A stretch of 64,000 nt of DNA from an uncultured Draconibacterium sp. GTDB taxonomy: Bacteria; Bacteroidota; Bacteroidia; Bacteroidales; Prolixibacteraceae. A program made the position numbers and the translations under genes. Under the pieces are notes generated by a model. That model had not been told where the DNA came from and searched no databases. It worked only from the letters and a program-made list of their open reading frames with translations. Location of the stretch: NCBI GenBank assembly GCA_947492175.1, contig CANLMQ010000032.1:1-64000 (forward strand), read 5' to 3'. Shown here in pieces: positions 1 to 8,920 of the stretch (positions are counted from its first letter, which is position 1; every line of letters begins with the position of its first letter).

Positions 1-42
1 TCTATAATCATAATGTTGAAGAGCCATTCTCAAAATTGAAAC

Positions 43-83
43 AAAAAAAAGAGACCGCCCTTTTGGGACAGCCTCTTTTTTTT
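43..83 (-). terminator. Terminator ending the sialic-acid operon
   Basis: Read on the minus strand, an 11-bp G/C-rich stem with G-U pairs and an AAAA loop is followed by eight Ts. It lies about 50 bases past the stop of the MFS transporter gene, the last gene of the operon. The plus strand also carries a T-run after the stem, so it may work in both directions. Confidence 0.8.
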
Positions 84-131
84 AAATCCCATGTTGCACA
101 TTTGTCGCAACAAAGTATAAATAAGCCCCGG

Positions 132-1394
132 TTAATCGTTCTCTTTGTTTGCCGTAGTTGGTTTCAGAACCAACAGCTGAAGTAAAACAGCAGCGCCAAC
201 CGGAATAGCAAGCATGGCCATATCTCTGCCCAGGTTTCCCGAATCGGTCGATTTCCCCAACAACTCGGTTACAAACGCACCTGCAAAAACTCCCGTCAGA
301 TTCATTAAACCATACCCCGCAGCACGGTGGCGGGGCGACACAAACTGGCATAAAATAGGCATGTTATTGGCATCGAACATTCCGAAACCAATACCGAAGA
401 GAACTCCACCGCCAATAATGCCTAAGAATCCATTTCCCAATCCGAGTAGCAGCAGTGCCGGAATCATAAGCGAAAGTCCGATAGCCCCGGTATACACCCT
501 TCCTTTTACATTGAAGCCAATCCAGCGGTCGGCAAGAATACCTCCCGAGAGGACCCCAATAAACGACGATGCAGCAATGGTTATGGTTGCCATTGGCCCG
601 GCCTTTGCCATATCCATGCCCAAGCTTTCTGAAAACAGCGTTGGTAACCAGTTTTTGGTTGCCCAGCCCGGGAAACTCGGCGCAGCAAAATAAAACAGGA
701 TAACCCAAAAACTAATGGTCCCCAGCAACATTCCAAGGCTGTTCGAAACAGATTTAAGTCCTGAAGTTGCAGTTGCTTTCTCGCTGGCTGCTTTTGGATT
801 ATTCACCAGACGGTCTTCTTTCTCGCGCAGGAAAAAGATAAGAACCAAACTATAAGCAATGCCAATTAACCCGAAAGAATGAAAGGCGGTTTGCCACGAG
901 AATTCATGTGCAACCGTTGCGCCAAAACCGCCAATGGCCTGACCAAGATACAACCCAGTCATGTGGATTCCTACCGCCAGCGAACGAGTGCGCCCTTCGT
1001 GGTAATCGGCAATAAGTGCCAGGGCGGCCGGTATGTATAGCGCCTCACTGATACCCATAATCGCCCTTAGTATATATAAAACCTGAAAATTACTGGAGTA
1101 GCCCATAGATAAGGTAACCCCCGACCACACAGCCAGGCTGCCTACAATCAGCCACTTTCGGTTAACACGGTCGGCAACAATTCCGGCAATTGGACTCATT
1201 AAGCCATAAATCCAAAGGAATACAGCCATAAGCCGCCCAAAATTCTCTGCGGTTTCCAGTTCATGAATATCAATCATCATCGAAACTTTCATGGTTGAAA
1301 GCATCTGACGATCCATGTAGTTCAACAAGGCTACCACCCATAACAGGCCTACAACTACCCAAGGATAATATGATTTTTCTTTGATTTGATTCAT
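132..1394 (-). CDS. nanT: MFS transporter, probable N-acetylneuraminate importer (NanT-like)
   Basis: A 420-residue major facilitator superfamily protein with about 12 hydrophobic segments. The first is around residues 11-27, where the family signature NYMDRQ follows, and the cytoplasmic loop 2-3 motif appears as DRVNRKW around residue 77. Sequence style is of the anion:cation symporter type used for sialic acid in Bacteroides and Tannerella nan operons. It is the last gene of an operon that also encodes the lyase, epimerase and sialidase, and it starts 16 bases after the epimerase stop. By context it carries free Neu5Ac, or its mutarotated form, across the inner membrane by proton symport. 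The family is visible in the sequence; the substrate is inferred from neighbours. A GlcNAc or other sugar-acid transporter is the main alternative. Confidence 0.82.
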   Translation of the reverse strand: MNQIKEKSYYPWVVVGLLWVVALLNYMDRQMLSTMKVSMMIDIHELETAENFGRLMAVFLWIYGLMSPIAGIVADRVNRKWLIVGSLAVWSGVTLSMGYSSNFQVLYILRAIMGISEALYIPAALALIADYHEGRTRSLAVGIHMTGLYLGQAIGGFGATVAHEFSWQTAFHSFGLIGIAYSLVLIFFLREKEDRLVNNPKAASEKATATSGLKSVSNSLGMLLGTISFWVILFYFAAPSFPGWATKNWLPTLFSESLGMDMAKAGPMATITIAASSFIGVLSGGILADRWIGFNVKGRVYTGAIGLSLMIPALLLLGLGNGFLGIIGGGVLFGIGFGMFDANNMPILCQFVSPRHRAAGYGLMNLTGVFAGAFVTELLGKSTDSGNLGRDMAMLAIPVGAAVLLQLLVLKPTTANKEND

Positions 1395-1410
1395 TTTAAT
1401 TCATTTTGAT

Positions 1411-2589
1411 TTAATTATCCATGTCATTGTTTATCTCCTCCAGGGTTTTCCATACCTGAAACATGCCGCGTGGCACATGGAAACAACCTTTCCATTTACC
1501 TCCTTTTAATGGCAACAACACTTCTCCCTGACGATTCAGGTAGCCATACCATTCGCCAAATTCGGCGTCAGCAAAATGCGCCCACGTATAATCGTGTACT
1601 TTTTCAAACCAGCTTAAACATTCTTTGTTGCCGGTAAGTGCGTAACCTTTAATCAGTGTGATTAACGTTTCGATGTGCACCCACCAAAGTTTCTGGTCCC
1701 ATTCAAGCTGCTGTGGTGGATTTCCCTTAATGTCGAGAAAATAGAAAATGCCTCCGTACTTTTCGTCCCAGCCATATTTCAAGGTACGCAGAGCGATATC
1801 AACAGCTTTTTGCGCCAGCTCAGGCTTCTGTAGCCGTTCTGATAAATCCATAATAAACCACATGGCTTCGATAGCATGACCAGGATTTAAAAGTCGTCCC
1901 TCAAAAGAATCGGAAAAGCTGCCGTCGGGATTTACATTTTCAAGGATCAATCCTGAATCCGGCTGGTAAAAAACCTCCATCACTTCGTGCAACACTTTAT
2001 CAATTGTGCTATCAACCAATTCGGGCGACAACAGGTGCTCAATTTCAAGCGACAGGTTACACAGGATCATGGGCAGCGAAAATCCCTTTAATGGGCGGGT
2101 GCCCGGTACAAGTTTATTATAGATACCTTTCGGATTATCGCTTCGTTGTAAAATATTCTGGAAGGTATCCTTTGCAATAGAAGCAAACTCCTCATTCCCG
2201 GAGGCTTTACTCAGTTGGCCAAAAGCCATGGTGGCAAAACAATCGGAAAAAATATTGTAAGGCTGCACCAACGGTTTGCCTTCGCAGGTAAGCGAAAAAT
2301 ACCAATTCAGGTTGCCGTCGTGTCCGTACTTTTGAAGGAACGCAGCCCCATTGAGGGCAATCTGCAACCATTCTGCCTTCTGTTCTACTTCGTTGTATAG
2401 TTTTGAAAACATCCATACCTGGCGAGCTTGCAGCCATATAAATTTATCGGTGTCGAATACCTTCCCTTCACGGTCTAGACTGGTGAAATAACCGCCAGAT
2501 TCCTTGTCGAGCGAATGTGTCTCCCAAAAGGGAATCACTTTGTTTAATAGCTCGTTTTTATATTGTTCAGATAAAGTTTTAAAATTCAT
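1411..2589 (-). CDS. nanE: AGE-type N-acylglucosamine 2-epimerase (ManNAc to GlcNAc)
   Basis: 392 residues, the usual length for the (alpha/alpha)6-barrel AGE family. Two histidines are in the expected context: H238 in NPGHAIEAMW and H371 in GCFHVPRGM. These correspond to the catalytic pair of N-acylglucosamine 2-epimerases. There is no signal peptide, so it is cytoplasmic. In Bacteroides sialic-acid catabolism an AGE-type enzyme, rather than the E. coli NanE fold, converts ManNAc released by the lyase to GlcNAc. Its place between nanT and the nanM/nanA pair fits that role. A close paralogue lies at 41138-42331. Cellobiose or mannobiose 2-epimerase is the alternative family activity, made unlikely by the neighbours. 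Confidence 0.88.
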   Translation of the reverse strand: MNFKTLSEQYKNELLNKVIPFWETHSLDKESGGYFTSLDREGKVFDTDKFIWLQARQVWMFSKLYNEVEQKAEWLQIALNGAAFLQKYGHDGNLNWYFSLTCEGKPLVQPYNIFSDCFATMAFGQLSKASGNEEFASIAKDTFQNILQRSDNPKGIYNKLVPGTRPLKGFSLPMILCNLSLEIEHLLSPELVDSTIDKVLHEVMEVFYQPDSGLILENVNPDGSFSDSFEGRLLNPGHAIEAMWFIMDLSERLQKPELAQKAVDIALRTLKYGWDEKYGGIFYFLDIKGNPPQQLEWDQKLWWVHIETLITLIKGYALTGNKECLSWFEKVHDYTWAHFADAEFGEWYGYLNRQGEVLLPLKGGKWKGCFHVPRGMFQVWKTLEEINNDMDN

Positions 2590-2619
2590 TTTTGAATGAT
2601 ATTAGTGGTTATAAAATGC

Positions 2620-3870
2620 CTACTCCGACCTGATTCCCGATAATGACGCAAAATTTACTTTTGAAGTTCTTACCCCCGGCCTGATTTCTCCGTTGGGAAT
2701 GTATATCCTGTTTTCGAATTTTACAGCTGTGGTAGTTACCTGCGCCGGAAAAGGAAGTTCACTTGCCTGCAAACATTCATCTGTAAGCGTGTTGTACAAA
2801 AACACCTGTCGGCTAAATCCCGGATGGCTTTCCAAATGTTTTATTTTCTGATTGGTAATTTCCTCTTTTTGCCCCGGAGTTTCGGCTTCTGCAGCAGCAT
2901 TAATAAATTCCTCGGTTTTGTTGTACAGCTTGCCGTTATCACCGCCCAGTAGCAGAATAAAGTTTTTACTTACGGCCGAGCCTGTTCCGGCAGCAAGAGT
3001 TACAGGTTCTTTTGGGTTGTCGGTTATTTCTCCGGCCTGATGCCACCTTTTTTTCGATGGGGAATATTTCCAAACCGAGCTGTAAAAAGTGGTTAATGCC
3101 CCCTCTTTATTGCGGCCCCCCAACACGTAAATACAGTTCTCGTTTCCGTCCCACTGGCTAACTACTACAGCATTGGATACCGGATGGGGCAAATCAGGGA
3201 GTTTTTCCCATTTGAAAACATTTTTTGAAACATCAGCGCAATAAAACGATGACAAATGACCTTGAGGTCCTGAACCTCCTGCAACATAAACAACCGAACC
3301 AATTCTCGCTACTCCGCAGTTTGAAACAGGTTCAGGAAAATCGGTCAGAGTGCTAATCTGCATATCATTGTTATCGAGCTTTAGTTTTAAAACGCAGGAA
3401 AGTGGTCCGTTTTGACTTTCACCTCCGATACAAATAAGTTCATCATCAACCGAAACGCAGGCCGAATAAGCCAATGAAACAGGAAGTTTAGCTTCGGCAA
3501 TTTGCCATTCTTTCTCGCTATCACTTAGGTTGTAGAAGAAAATATTGTCGTAATAGGTTTTTGTTCCTCCTTGCCAGGGTAAAGAATCAGTGAAATTGGA
3601 ACCTCCGGCAACAATCAGTGTTTCTGAAGATATGCCAACCAAAGCGCCTGCAAGTCCTTTTTGTTCCGGTTGTTCTGCGGCCGGCGGTATATCCGGCAAA
3701 CTTCCCCAATTGATTTTCATTGTTGGTTCTTTTTCACGGGGAGAGCATTGGATAATAACTCCCCCTAAAATGAGTATTGCAAATACTTTTACTTTTCGCC
3801 TAAAGCGAGCTGAAAAGTTCCTGAATTTGTAATCCCTGCACATCTTTTTCAAACTGTTTATATGATTCAT
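2620..3870 (-). CDS. nanM: Kelch-repeat lipoprotein, N-acetylneuraminate mutarotase (NanM-like)
   Basis: 416 residues with five or six kelch blades. Glycine-pair blade ends are seen in ICIGGESQNG, VYVAGGSG, IYVLGGRNKEG and ILLLGGDNG, and the last blade has IYIPNGEIRPG. NanM-type kelch propellers speed alpha/beta anomer conversion of Neu5Ac in the periplasm. The stretch KVFAILILGGVIIQC (about residues 28-42) is a lipoprotein signal, so export is expected. The start is uncertain. The ATG at 3870 and the next at 3843 both lie inside the 3' end of nanA, giving a 44-71 base overlap that implies translational coupling. No usable start exists between the nanA stop and the lipobox. The N-terminal 27 residues before the signal core are longer than usual. 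Confidence 0.8.
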   Translation of the reverse strand: MNHINSLKKMCRDYKFRNFSARFRRKVKVFAILILGGVIIQCSPREKEPTMKINWGSLPDIPPAAEQPEQKGLAGALVGISSETLIVAGGSNFTDSLPWQGGTKTYYDNIFFYNLSDSEKEWQIAEAKLPVSLAYSACVSVDDELICIGGESQNGPLSCVLKLKLDNNDMQISTLTDFPEPVSNCGVARIGSVVYVAGGSGPQGHLSSFYCADVSKNVFKWEKLPDLPHPVSNAVVVSQWDGNENCIYVLGGRNKEGALTTFYSSVWKYSPSKKRWHQAGEITDNPKEPVTLAAGTGSAVSKNFILLLGGDNGKLYNKTEEFINAAAEAETPGQKEEITNQKIKHLESHPGFSRQVFLYNTLTDECLQASELPFPAQVTTTAVKFENRIYIPNGEIRPGVRTSKVNFASLSGIRSE

Positions 3871-4717
3871 GATTCATATTTTTTACGGGTAAACGAAATT
3901 CCCCGCATTCAAAACCAATGTAACGCATGTAAGCTTTTCCGGTTGCTATTCCACCATATTTTCCCAGCAGGCGAATCATGTCAATAGATTGTTGTTGCAG
4001 TTTACGAGCTTCTTCAAGGTCACCGTTATCAAATGCATCTATAAGTTGATAATAGAGTGGCGCAGCATAATTAAACGTACTTCCAACTCCTCCCCGTGCT
4101 CCCAATACCAGGGCCGACAAAAGGTTCTCATCGCGCCCCCAAAGCATGTCGTATTTTCCATTCATAAAATTAATGCAGCTTTGAAAATCCATAAAATCTT
4201 CGTGGGTATACTTTATCCCGGCAAGGTTGGGAATCATGCTTGCCGCTTCCTGAAGGAAATCGTACATGGAAACAAAGCATCCTGAAAGTACAGGAATATG
4301 GTAAAAATAGAACGGCAACCCGGGAACGGCTTCTGCAACTTTGGCGCAAAACTCGGCCAATTGACCACCAGAACCAGGCTTAATATAATAGGGTGCCAGC
4401 AAAGCAATGGCATCTACACCGCATGCTTCCGAATGCTTCGCATTTTCAATGCATTCTTTATAGGAAGTACCGCCAACAAGATTGATGATTTTAACCTTCT
4501 TCGTTTCAGAAGCAGCTTTTACCCACTCCTCTGTAATTTTCATTTTTTCCTTTTGTGTCAGGGAAACACCTTCTCCTGTTGAGCCATTTACAAATGCTCC
4601 AACCACTTTATTCTTTTCCAATAATCCGGCGTAACCCGGTATTTTTTCATAAACTACCTCCCCATTGTCGTCCATTGGGGTAAAAGGCGCTGCTATAAGA
4701 CCATTTATTTTATTCAT
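3800..4717 (-). CDS. nanA: N-acetylneuraminate lyase
   Basis: 305-residue TIM-barrel protein of the DHDPS/NAL family. The carboxylate-binding motif GSTGEG is at 45-50, the catalytic tyrosine is near Y139 (FYFYHIP) and the Schiff-base lysine is K169 in LAGIKYTHEDF. It cleaves Neu5Ac to ManNAc and pyruvate in the cytosol. The YxIP and GIKYT contexts fit NAL rather than dihydrodipicolinate synthase. It lies 56 bases after nanS, and its 3' end overlaps the start of the kelch gene. The adjacent epimerase takes its ManNAc product. Length, motifs and context agree, so the call is firm. Confidence 0.93.
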   Translation of the reverse strand: MNKINGLIAAPFTPMDDNGEVVYEKIPGYAGLLEKNKVVGAFVNGSTGEGVSLTQKEKMKITEEWVKAASETKKVKIINLVGGTSYKECIENAKHSEACGVDAIALLAPYYIKPGSGGQLAEFCAKVAEAVPGLPFYFYHIPVLSGCFVSMYDFLQEAASMIPNLAGIKYTHEDFMDFQSCINFMNGKYDMLWGRDENLLSALVLGARGGVGSTFNYAAPLYYQLIDAFDNGDLEEARKLQQQSIDMIRLLGKYGGIATGKAYMRYIGFECGEFRLPVKNMNHESYKQFEKDVQGLQIQELFSSL

Positions 4718-4773
4718 GATTATAATTTTAAATCGTAAATTATTCTCTTGCCAGATATTCGTTATTTTGGTTT

Positions 4774-6927
4774 TTATAATTTTTGCATATCATTCTGATA
4801 AGGACAAGCAACCTGAAAAGTTGATGCCGGCCACCCATTTTCGTTTACCAGGTTACCTCTGGGATACGGCCTCCAGCCATACCTGACCTGTTTTATTGCA
4901 GATTTACCACAAGCAACAATAAGTTGATTTCCTCTAATCTCTCCTGACACGGGCCTAAACAAACCATCTGTTCCGGCAACTTCCAGCTCCCGGATGGGAT
5001 TACCATCAGAGGTATTTAATTGTAATGCATGCGAAAAAGAAAGAATTACCTTTCCCTTATTCTGAATTACAGAACTGATTTGCGGCCCTCCGTCAGGAGC
5101 ATCTTTTAACTGATAATTTCGGGATAAAGCAATGTTTGCAAATCGCTCGCCTACCTCAATTTTCTGTCTGGGATGCACATCCAATGAATCTCCAAGGTCG
5201 CTGGTTACCACCATGGCAGTATTTGGGATGCTTTGGGCCAATTGCCGCTGTATCTCCCGAAAATAAGGCCACGAAGGACGGTTGATACTTGATAATTGTG
5301 CAAAATAGAATGGCATATCGGGTTGATTGAAAGCCAATCGCCAGGATTTTACCAACCCCGGAAAAGCATGCAGGTAATGTTCTGCATTGTGAGCATTAGA
5401 TTCTCCCTGGTACCAGATAACACCGGCAACCGGCATTCCTGTAATCAACTGCACGCCGGCTTCAAAAATATACGCCGGCTCATAGGGATGACGCTGCAAC
5501 TTGTTTTTTCCGGAAGCCAGATTGGTAGCTGCACGTTGCCGGCACCAGTCCATCAGAAAATCATTGTTTTTCCAGTTGTAAAGCACATCCACCAAGTAAG
5601 GATCAAACTCCAGCGTCTTGCGGTCGATAAAAGCTTCAGCAGGTGCTCCTCCTACACTTATTTGAATCAATCCAACCGGAACATTCAGCGCTTGATTCAA
5701 TTCTTTTCCAAAAGTGTAGCCTATTGCCGAGAACATAGCTGCATCATCCGGGTTACTCCTCTCCCATTTGCCATCAAAAAAATGAAGTTTACTAATTTGT
5801 GCCAGCGTTGTTGAATCCCATTTTGTATTATCGGGACGTACCTTGCCTTTTAAATTATACAGGCGAAGATTCAGGAAATTGGACGCATCTGCAATCGTTG
5901 CTGAGGCTTCGGCAGCCTGTTTTAACTGAAATTCCATATTCGATTGTCCGGCACAAATCCACACTTCGCCAACCAAAATGTCTTCGAGTAAAATTGTTTC
6001 GTAATCTTCTGCACTCACCTGAAGTTGATAAGGGCCTCCGGCAGCAACTGCATCGAAAGTAACCGACCAGTCACCGTTGTCGTTTGCCGTGCATGTGTGG
6101 GTTTGCTTATCGAATGTTATGGAAATCGGCTCTCCCCGGTTGGCTTTCCCCCACACCCGAATGGGTTTGTTTTGTTGCAATACCATGTGCTCCATAAAAA
6201 CCGGAGCCAGTTTTAGTCCTCCAAAGTCACCTGCAATATTTTCATAAATGGTCTGGGCGATAATGCCTGCCCCTTCCTCATCGGGATGAACCGCATCTTC
6301 AAACAAATCGGGACGGCTATACAGTGGGGTATGTAAATCAATTTTCCCTACTTGGCTGTTTTGGGCTACCTGCGTGATGGCCTCCTGAATCTGCCAGAAC
6401 CAGTCGCGCGTGCCTGACTTAAAACGTGGGTGTGCGTTAAAAATCGGGCTCATCTTGCATATGTAAATCCGAGGCATGGCATCCCTGTCCTTTCGGAATG
6501 ATTCTATCAACTGCATGTAATCTGAGATAAATTCATCCCTGAAATTGGGCCAGTTGCGCGGATCGGTATCGTTTAAACCAAGGTGGATAACAATAATGTC
6601 AGCTTTAAAATTCAGGGCATCCGTATACTCGGGCACTTGTATGTATGGACGGTGTCCTTTCGACAAGAGCGTGGCTCCACTGTGCCCGAAGTTTTGCACA
6701 TTATAGTTTTCCCCAAGCATTTGCTGCAACTGCGAGGGATAAGAATCTTTCTCCGGATTACTCAATTTATATCCCCGGGTAACTGAATTTCCCACACAGG
6801 CTACCTTTATTTTCTTCGTGGAATCAGCCCGAAAAGAAATGGCAGAAGCCGTTACAGGAATGCTTATAATTAGTATTAGCAAACCAATCAACAGAGCTAC
6901 ATTATGTATCTTTATTTTTAAATCCAC
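4774..6927 (-). CDS. nanS: Two-domain sialate O-acetylesterase (SGNH + SASA)
   Basis: 717 residues with a signal peptide (hydrophobic 10-29). The N-terminal SGNH/GDSL esterase spans about 38-232: nucleophile S48 in VGNSVTRG, GLND with N119, and the DxxH pair D211/H214 in DAVHPDEEG. The second half, from about 240, is a sialate-specific acetylesterase (SASA) domain. Its nucleophile is S329 in CAGQSNMEF, with WYQGESNAHNAE downstream and a late DVHPRQK histidine. This two-catalytic-domain plan matches NanS-type esterases of Tannerella and Bacteroides, which strip O-acetyl groups so that sialidase can act on decorated sialic acids. It acts in the periplasm or outside the cell. The gene lies 9 bases after the GH20 gene. 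Confidence 0.9.
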   Translation of the reverse strand: MDLKIKIHNVALLIGLLILIISIPVTASAISFRADSTKKIKVACVGNSVTRGYKLSNPEKDSYPSQLQQMLGENYNVQNFGHSGATLLSKGHRPYIQVPEYTDALNFKADIIVIHLGLNDTDPRNWPNFRDEFISDYMQLIESFRKDRDAMPRIYICKMSPIFNAHPRFKSGTRDWFWQIQEAITQVAQNSQVGKIDLHTPLYSRPDLFEDAVHPDEEGAGIIAQTIYENIAGDFGGLKLAPVFMEHMVLQQNKPIRVWGKANRGEPISITFDKQTHTCTANDNGDWSVTFDAVAAGGPYQLQVSAEDYETILLEDILVGEVWICAGQSNMEFQLKQAAEASATIADASNFLNLRLYNLKGKVRPDNTKWDSTTLAQISKLHFFDGKWERSNPDDAAMFSAIGYTFGKELNQALNVPVGLIQISVGGAPAEAFIDRKTLEFDPYLVDVLYNWKNNDFLMDWCRQRAATNLASGKNKLQRHPYEPAYIFEAGVQLITGMPVAGVIWYQGESNAHNAEHYLHAFPGLVKSWRLAFNQPDMPFYFAQLSSINRPSWPYFREIQRQLAQSIPNTAMVVTSDLGDSLDVHPRQKIEVGERFANIALSRNYQLKDAPDGGPQISSVIQNKGKVILSFSHALQLNTSDGNPIRELEVAGTDGLFRPVSGEIRGNQLIVACGKSAIKQVRYGWRPYPRGNLVNENGWPASTFQVACPYQNDMQKL

Positions 6928-6936
6928 TTTTATAAA

Positions 6937-8901
6937 TTATTTTATTTCAGCAGAAAATTTAAGCCCTTCAACCTCCTTAACTGTCCCCTCATCCTCCCGA
7001 ACCGGAACAAACGTGAACATCCTTTTCCATGTATCTTTTTTTACCGGGATTTTCAGAAGCACTTCATTCCATCCCTTTTTTAGCTGAATGGAATTCGGTT
7101 TTCTGAAAAAGTAATTTTCATCGGAAAATGGAATTTCTTCAGTGTTGCTTGCCAGTCCCGGATTATTCCATGCAAAAGGAACGATGAGTTCATGATTCAC
7201 CCAAATTTTGGGATGGCTATTGTGCCACTCCCCGTTTCGAGGGAACGGGCCTCCTCTCCGGCCTCCCGAGCGCGACCAGTCGTGAAATCCAATCCACACT
7301 CCTACAGATTGTTTTTTGGGCGACCATACTTGGGTATAGGCATAATAAGTCCCCTCTTCTTTGAGCAAGTATGACGGGTATCCAAAAAAATGATTCAGAT
7401 GAATAGTACCTCCGATAAAGGGCCCTTGCCAGGAATAGCTTCTAGAGTCGATTAAGTAACTTTCTTGCAAAGCATCTTCAACAGGAAACGTAGCATCAAT
7501 ATCGCCATGATTATTTAGCGGGCCTAAAACTTTCCACTCAATATTCGTTTGCTTCACGTATGGGAAGGGTTTCCCTGTAAAATATTTATCGCGATGCCGG
7601 ATTAACCGGTTTTCAAAATCACTGAATTCATTGAACAGGTTGCTGCCTCTCTCCGGTAATTTTGCAAGGTACTTATCTTCGATGTTTCTTTGCTGTCCGG
7701 TCCAGGAAGTTTCGCTGTAGGTAAGTATTCCCGGATATACCGGATTCTGTTTTAAAATGTCGTATTCATCGTTTACATTATTGTCATTCCAGCAACACAG
7801 GATGCCTCCCATTCGCAGTGAATCGCCATGCACAGCGCCGTTAATTCGCTCAAAGTATAACTGAGGAATTCCTGCCAAAGGGTCCAGATGATTCAGGTAA
7901 TTTAAACGAGAATCGAGATAGCGGTGCCCTTGCTTTGGATGACCATTAGACGACCAAAGCTGGGTGATAGATACCGAATCTTCCTGAATTTTTTGTCCCG
8001 GCCGCCAAACGATTAATTCGCGGTTGTGGTATTGTGTTACCCGCTCAACAAGCGCTGGCAAGAGTGTTGGTGCAGGTTCCTCGTAACTGTGCCAAACCTC
8101 ATCGGTTCCCAAATGAATGTAAGGCATCACATCTTCCGGAGCCAGGCTGCACAGTTCATCAATCAACTCGATTAATACCGGCTGTACCCTCGGATCGCTC
8201 ATGGCATCAAATCCAAAAGCTTTGCGGAATGCTGCACTGTGCCCCGGTATATCAAACTCGGGAATCAGCATTATTTTCCGTTCCAGGCAATAAACTACCA
8301 ATTCTTTAAAATCTTCCTGGGTATAGTATTTCCCTTTCCGGCGGCTCATACTTTCGGGCGCATTCAGTTGCGGATATATTTTGCTTTCCAATCGCCAGCC
8401 CGGATTTTCGGTTACATGAAAATGAAAAACGTTAAATTTATACGCCGCCAGCACATCAATCTGCTCTTTTAGCATTTTAACCGACTGGTAATTCCTTCCG
8501 ACATCCTGCATAAAACCGCGAATGGGAAATGCCGGCCAGTCAACGATTGAACATCCTGCCAAAAAGCGCTTGCCATTTCTTTCCAACTCAAGCTGTTTTA
8601 CTGTTTGCATTCCCCTGAACAAGCCTTTTGGGGTGGTCGAGAGTAAAATAACAGAGTCAGAAGTAATGTTCAAACTATAAGCTTCATCCGTTTCATAAGG
8701 AACTCCGGTAATTTGAGTGCTCAGCCGCTGTACAAAACAAGCACTGCTGTCTTCCATGTTGAACCATTGGCTGTTCCATGCCAATTGTTGGGGCATAGGA
8801 ATTAAAGCCGGATTGTATTCTCTTTTAGTACCACACGAAAGGAGAATGCCAACAGCCAGTAGTCCTGTCAATAGTCGGAAATATATTAGGTTCTTGTTCA
8901 A
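6937..8901 (-). CDS. GH20 beta-N-acetylhexosaminidase, lipoprotein
   Basis: 654 residues. A lipoprotein signal ends at C23 (GILLSCG). A GH20b-like domain (about 30-120) precedes the barrel. The catalytic Asp-Glu pair D267/E268 sits in YIHLGTDEVW, and the substrate-assisted histidine context appears as FHFHVTENPGWR near 160 instead of the more usual HWHLTDDQGWR. A C-terminal segment of about 200 residues with a PA14/jelly-roll-like look follows the barrel. It removes terminal GlcNAc or GalNAc exposed once sialidase has acted, probably at the cell surface. Gaps to both neighbours are 9-19 bases, so it is co-transcribed with nanH and nanS. Confidence 0.9.
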   Translation of the reverse strand: MNKNLIYFRLLTGLLAVGILLSCGTKREYNPALIPMPQQLAWNSQWFNMEDSSACFVQRLSTQITGVPYETDEAYSLNITSDSVILLSTTPKGLFRGMQTVKQLELERNGKRFLAGCSIVDWPAFPIRGFMQDVGRNYQSVKMLKEQIDVLAAYKFNVFHFHVTENPGWRLESKIYPQLNAPESMSRRKGKYYTQEDFKELVVYCLERKIMLIPEFDIPGHSAAFRKAFGFDAMSDPRVQPVLIELIDELCSLAPEDVMPYIHLGTDEVWHSYEEPAPTLLPALVERVTQYHNRELIVWRPGQKIQEDSVSITQLWSSNGHPKQGHRYLDSRLNYLNHLDPLAGIPQLYFERINGAVHGDSLRMGGILCCWNDNNVNDEYDILKQNPVYPGILTYSETSWTGQQRNIEDKYLAKLPERGSNLFNEFSDFENRLIRHRDKYFTGKPFPYVKQTNIEWKVLGPLNNHGDIDATFPVEDALQESYLIDSRSYSWQGPFIGGTIHLNHFFGYPSYLLKEEGTYYAYTQVWSPKKQSVGVWIGFHDWSRSGGRRGGPFPRNGEWHNSHPKIWVNHELIVPFAWNNPGLASNTEEIPFSDENYFFRKPNSIQLKKGWNEVLLKIPVKKDTWKRMFTFVPVREDEGTVKEVEGLKFSAEIK

Positions 8902-8920
8902 AATTTAGGGTTTAATGTTT

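Noticed and set aside
214..693. 159-codon plus-strand frame opposite the NanT-like gene
   Set aside because: It is the antisense shadow of a well-supported transporter gene, and its proline-rich product is typical of such shadows.
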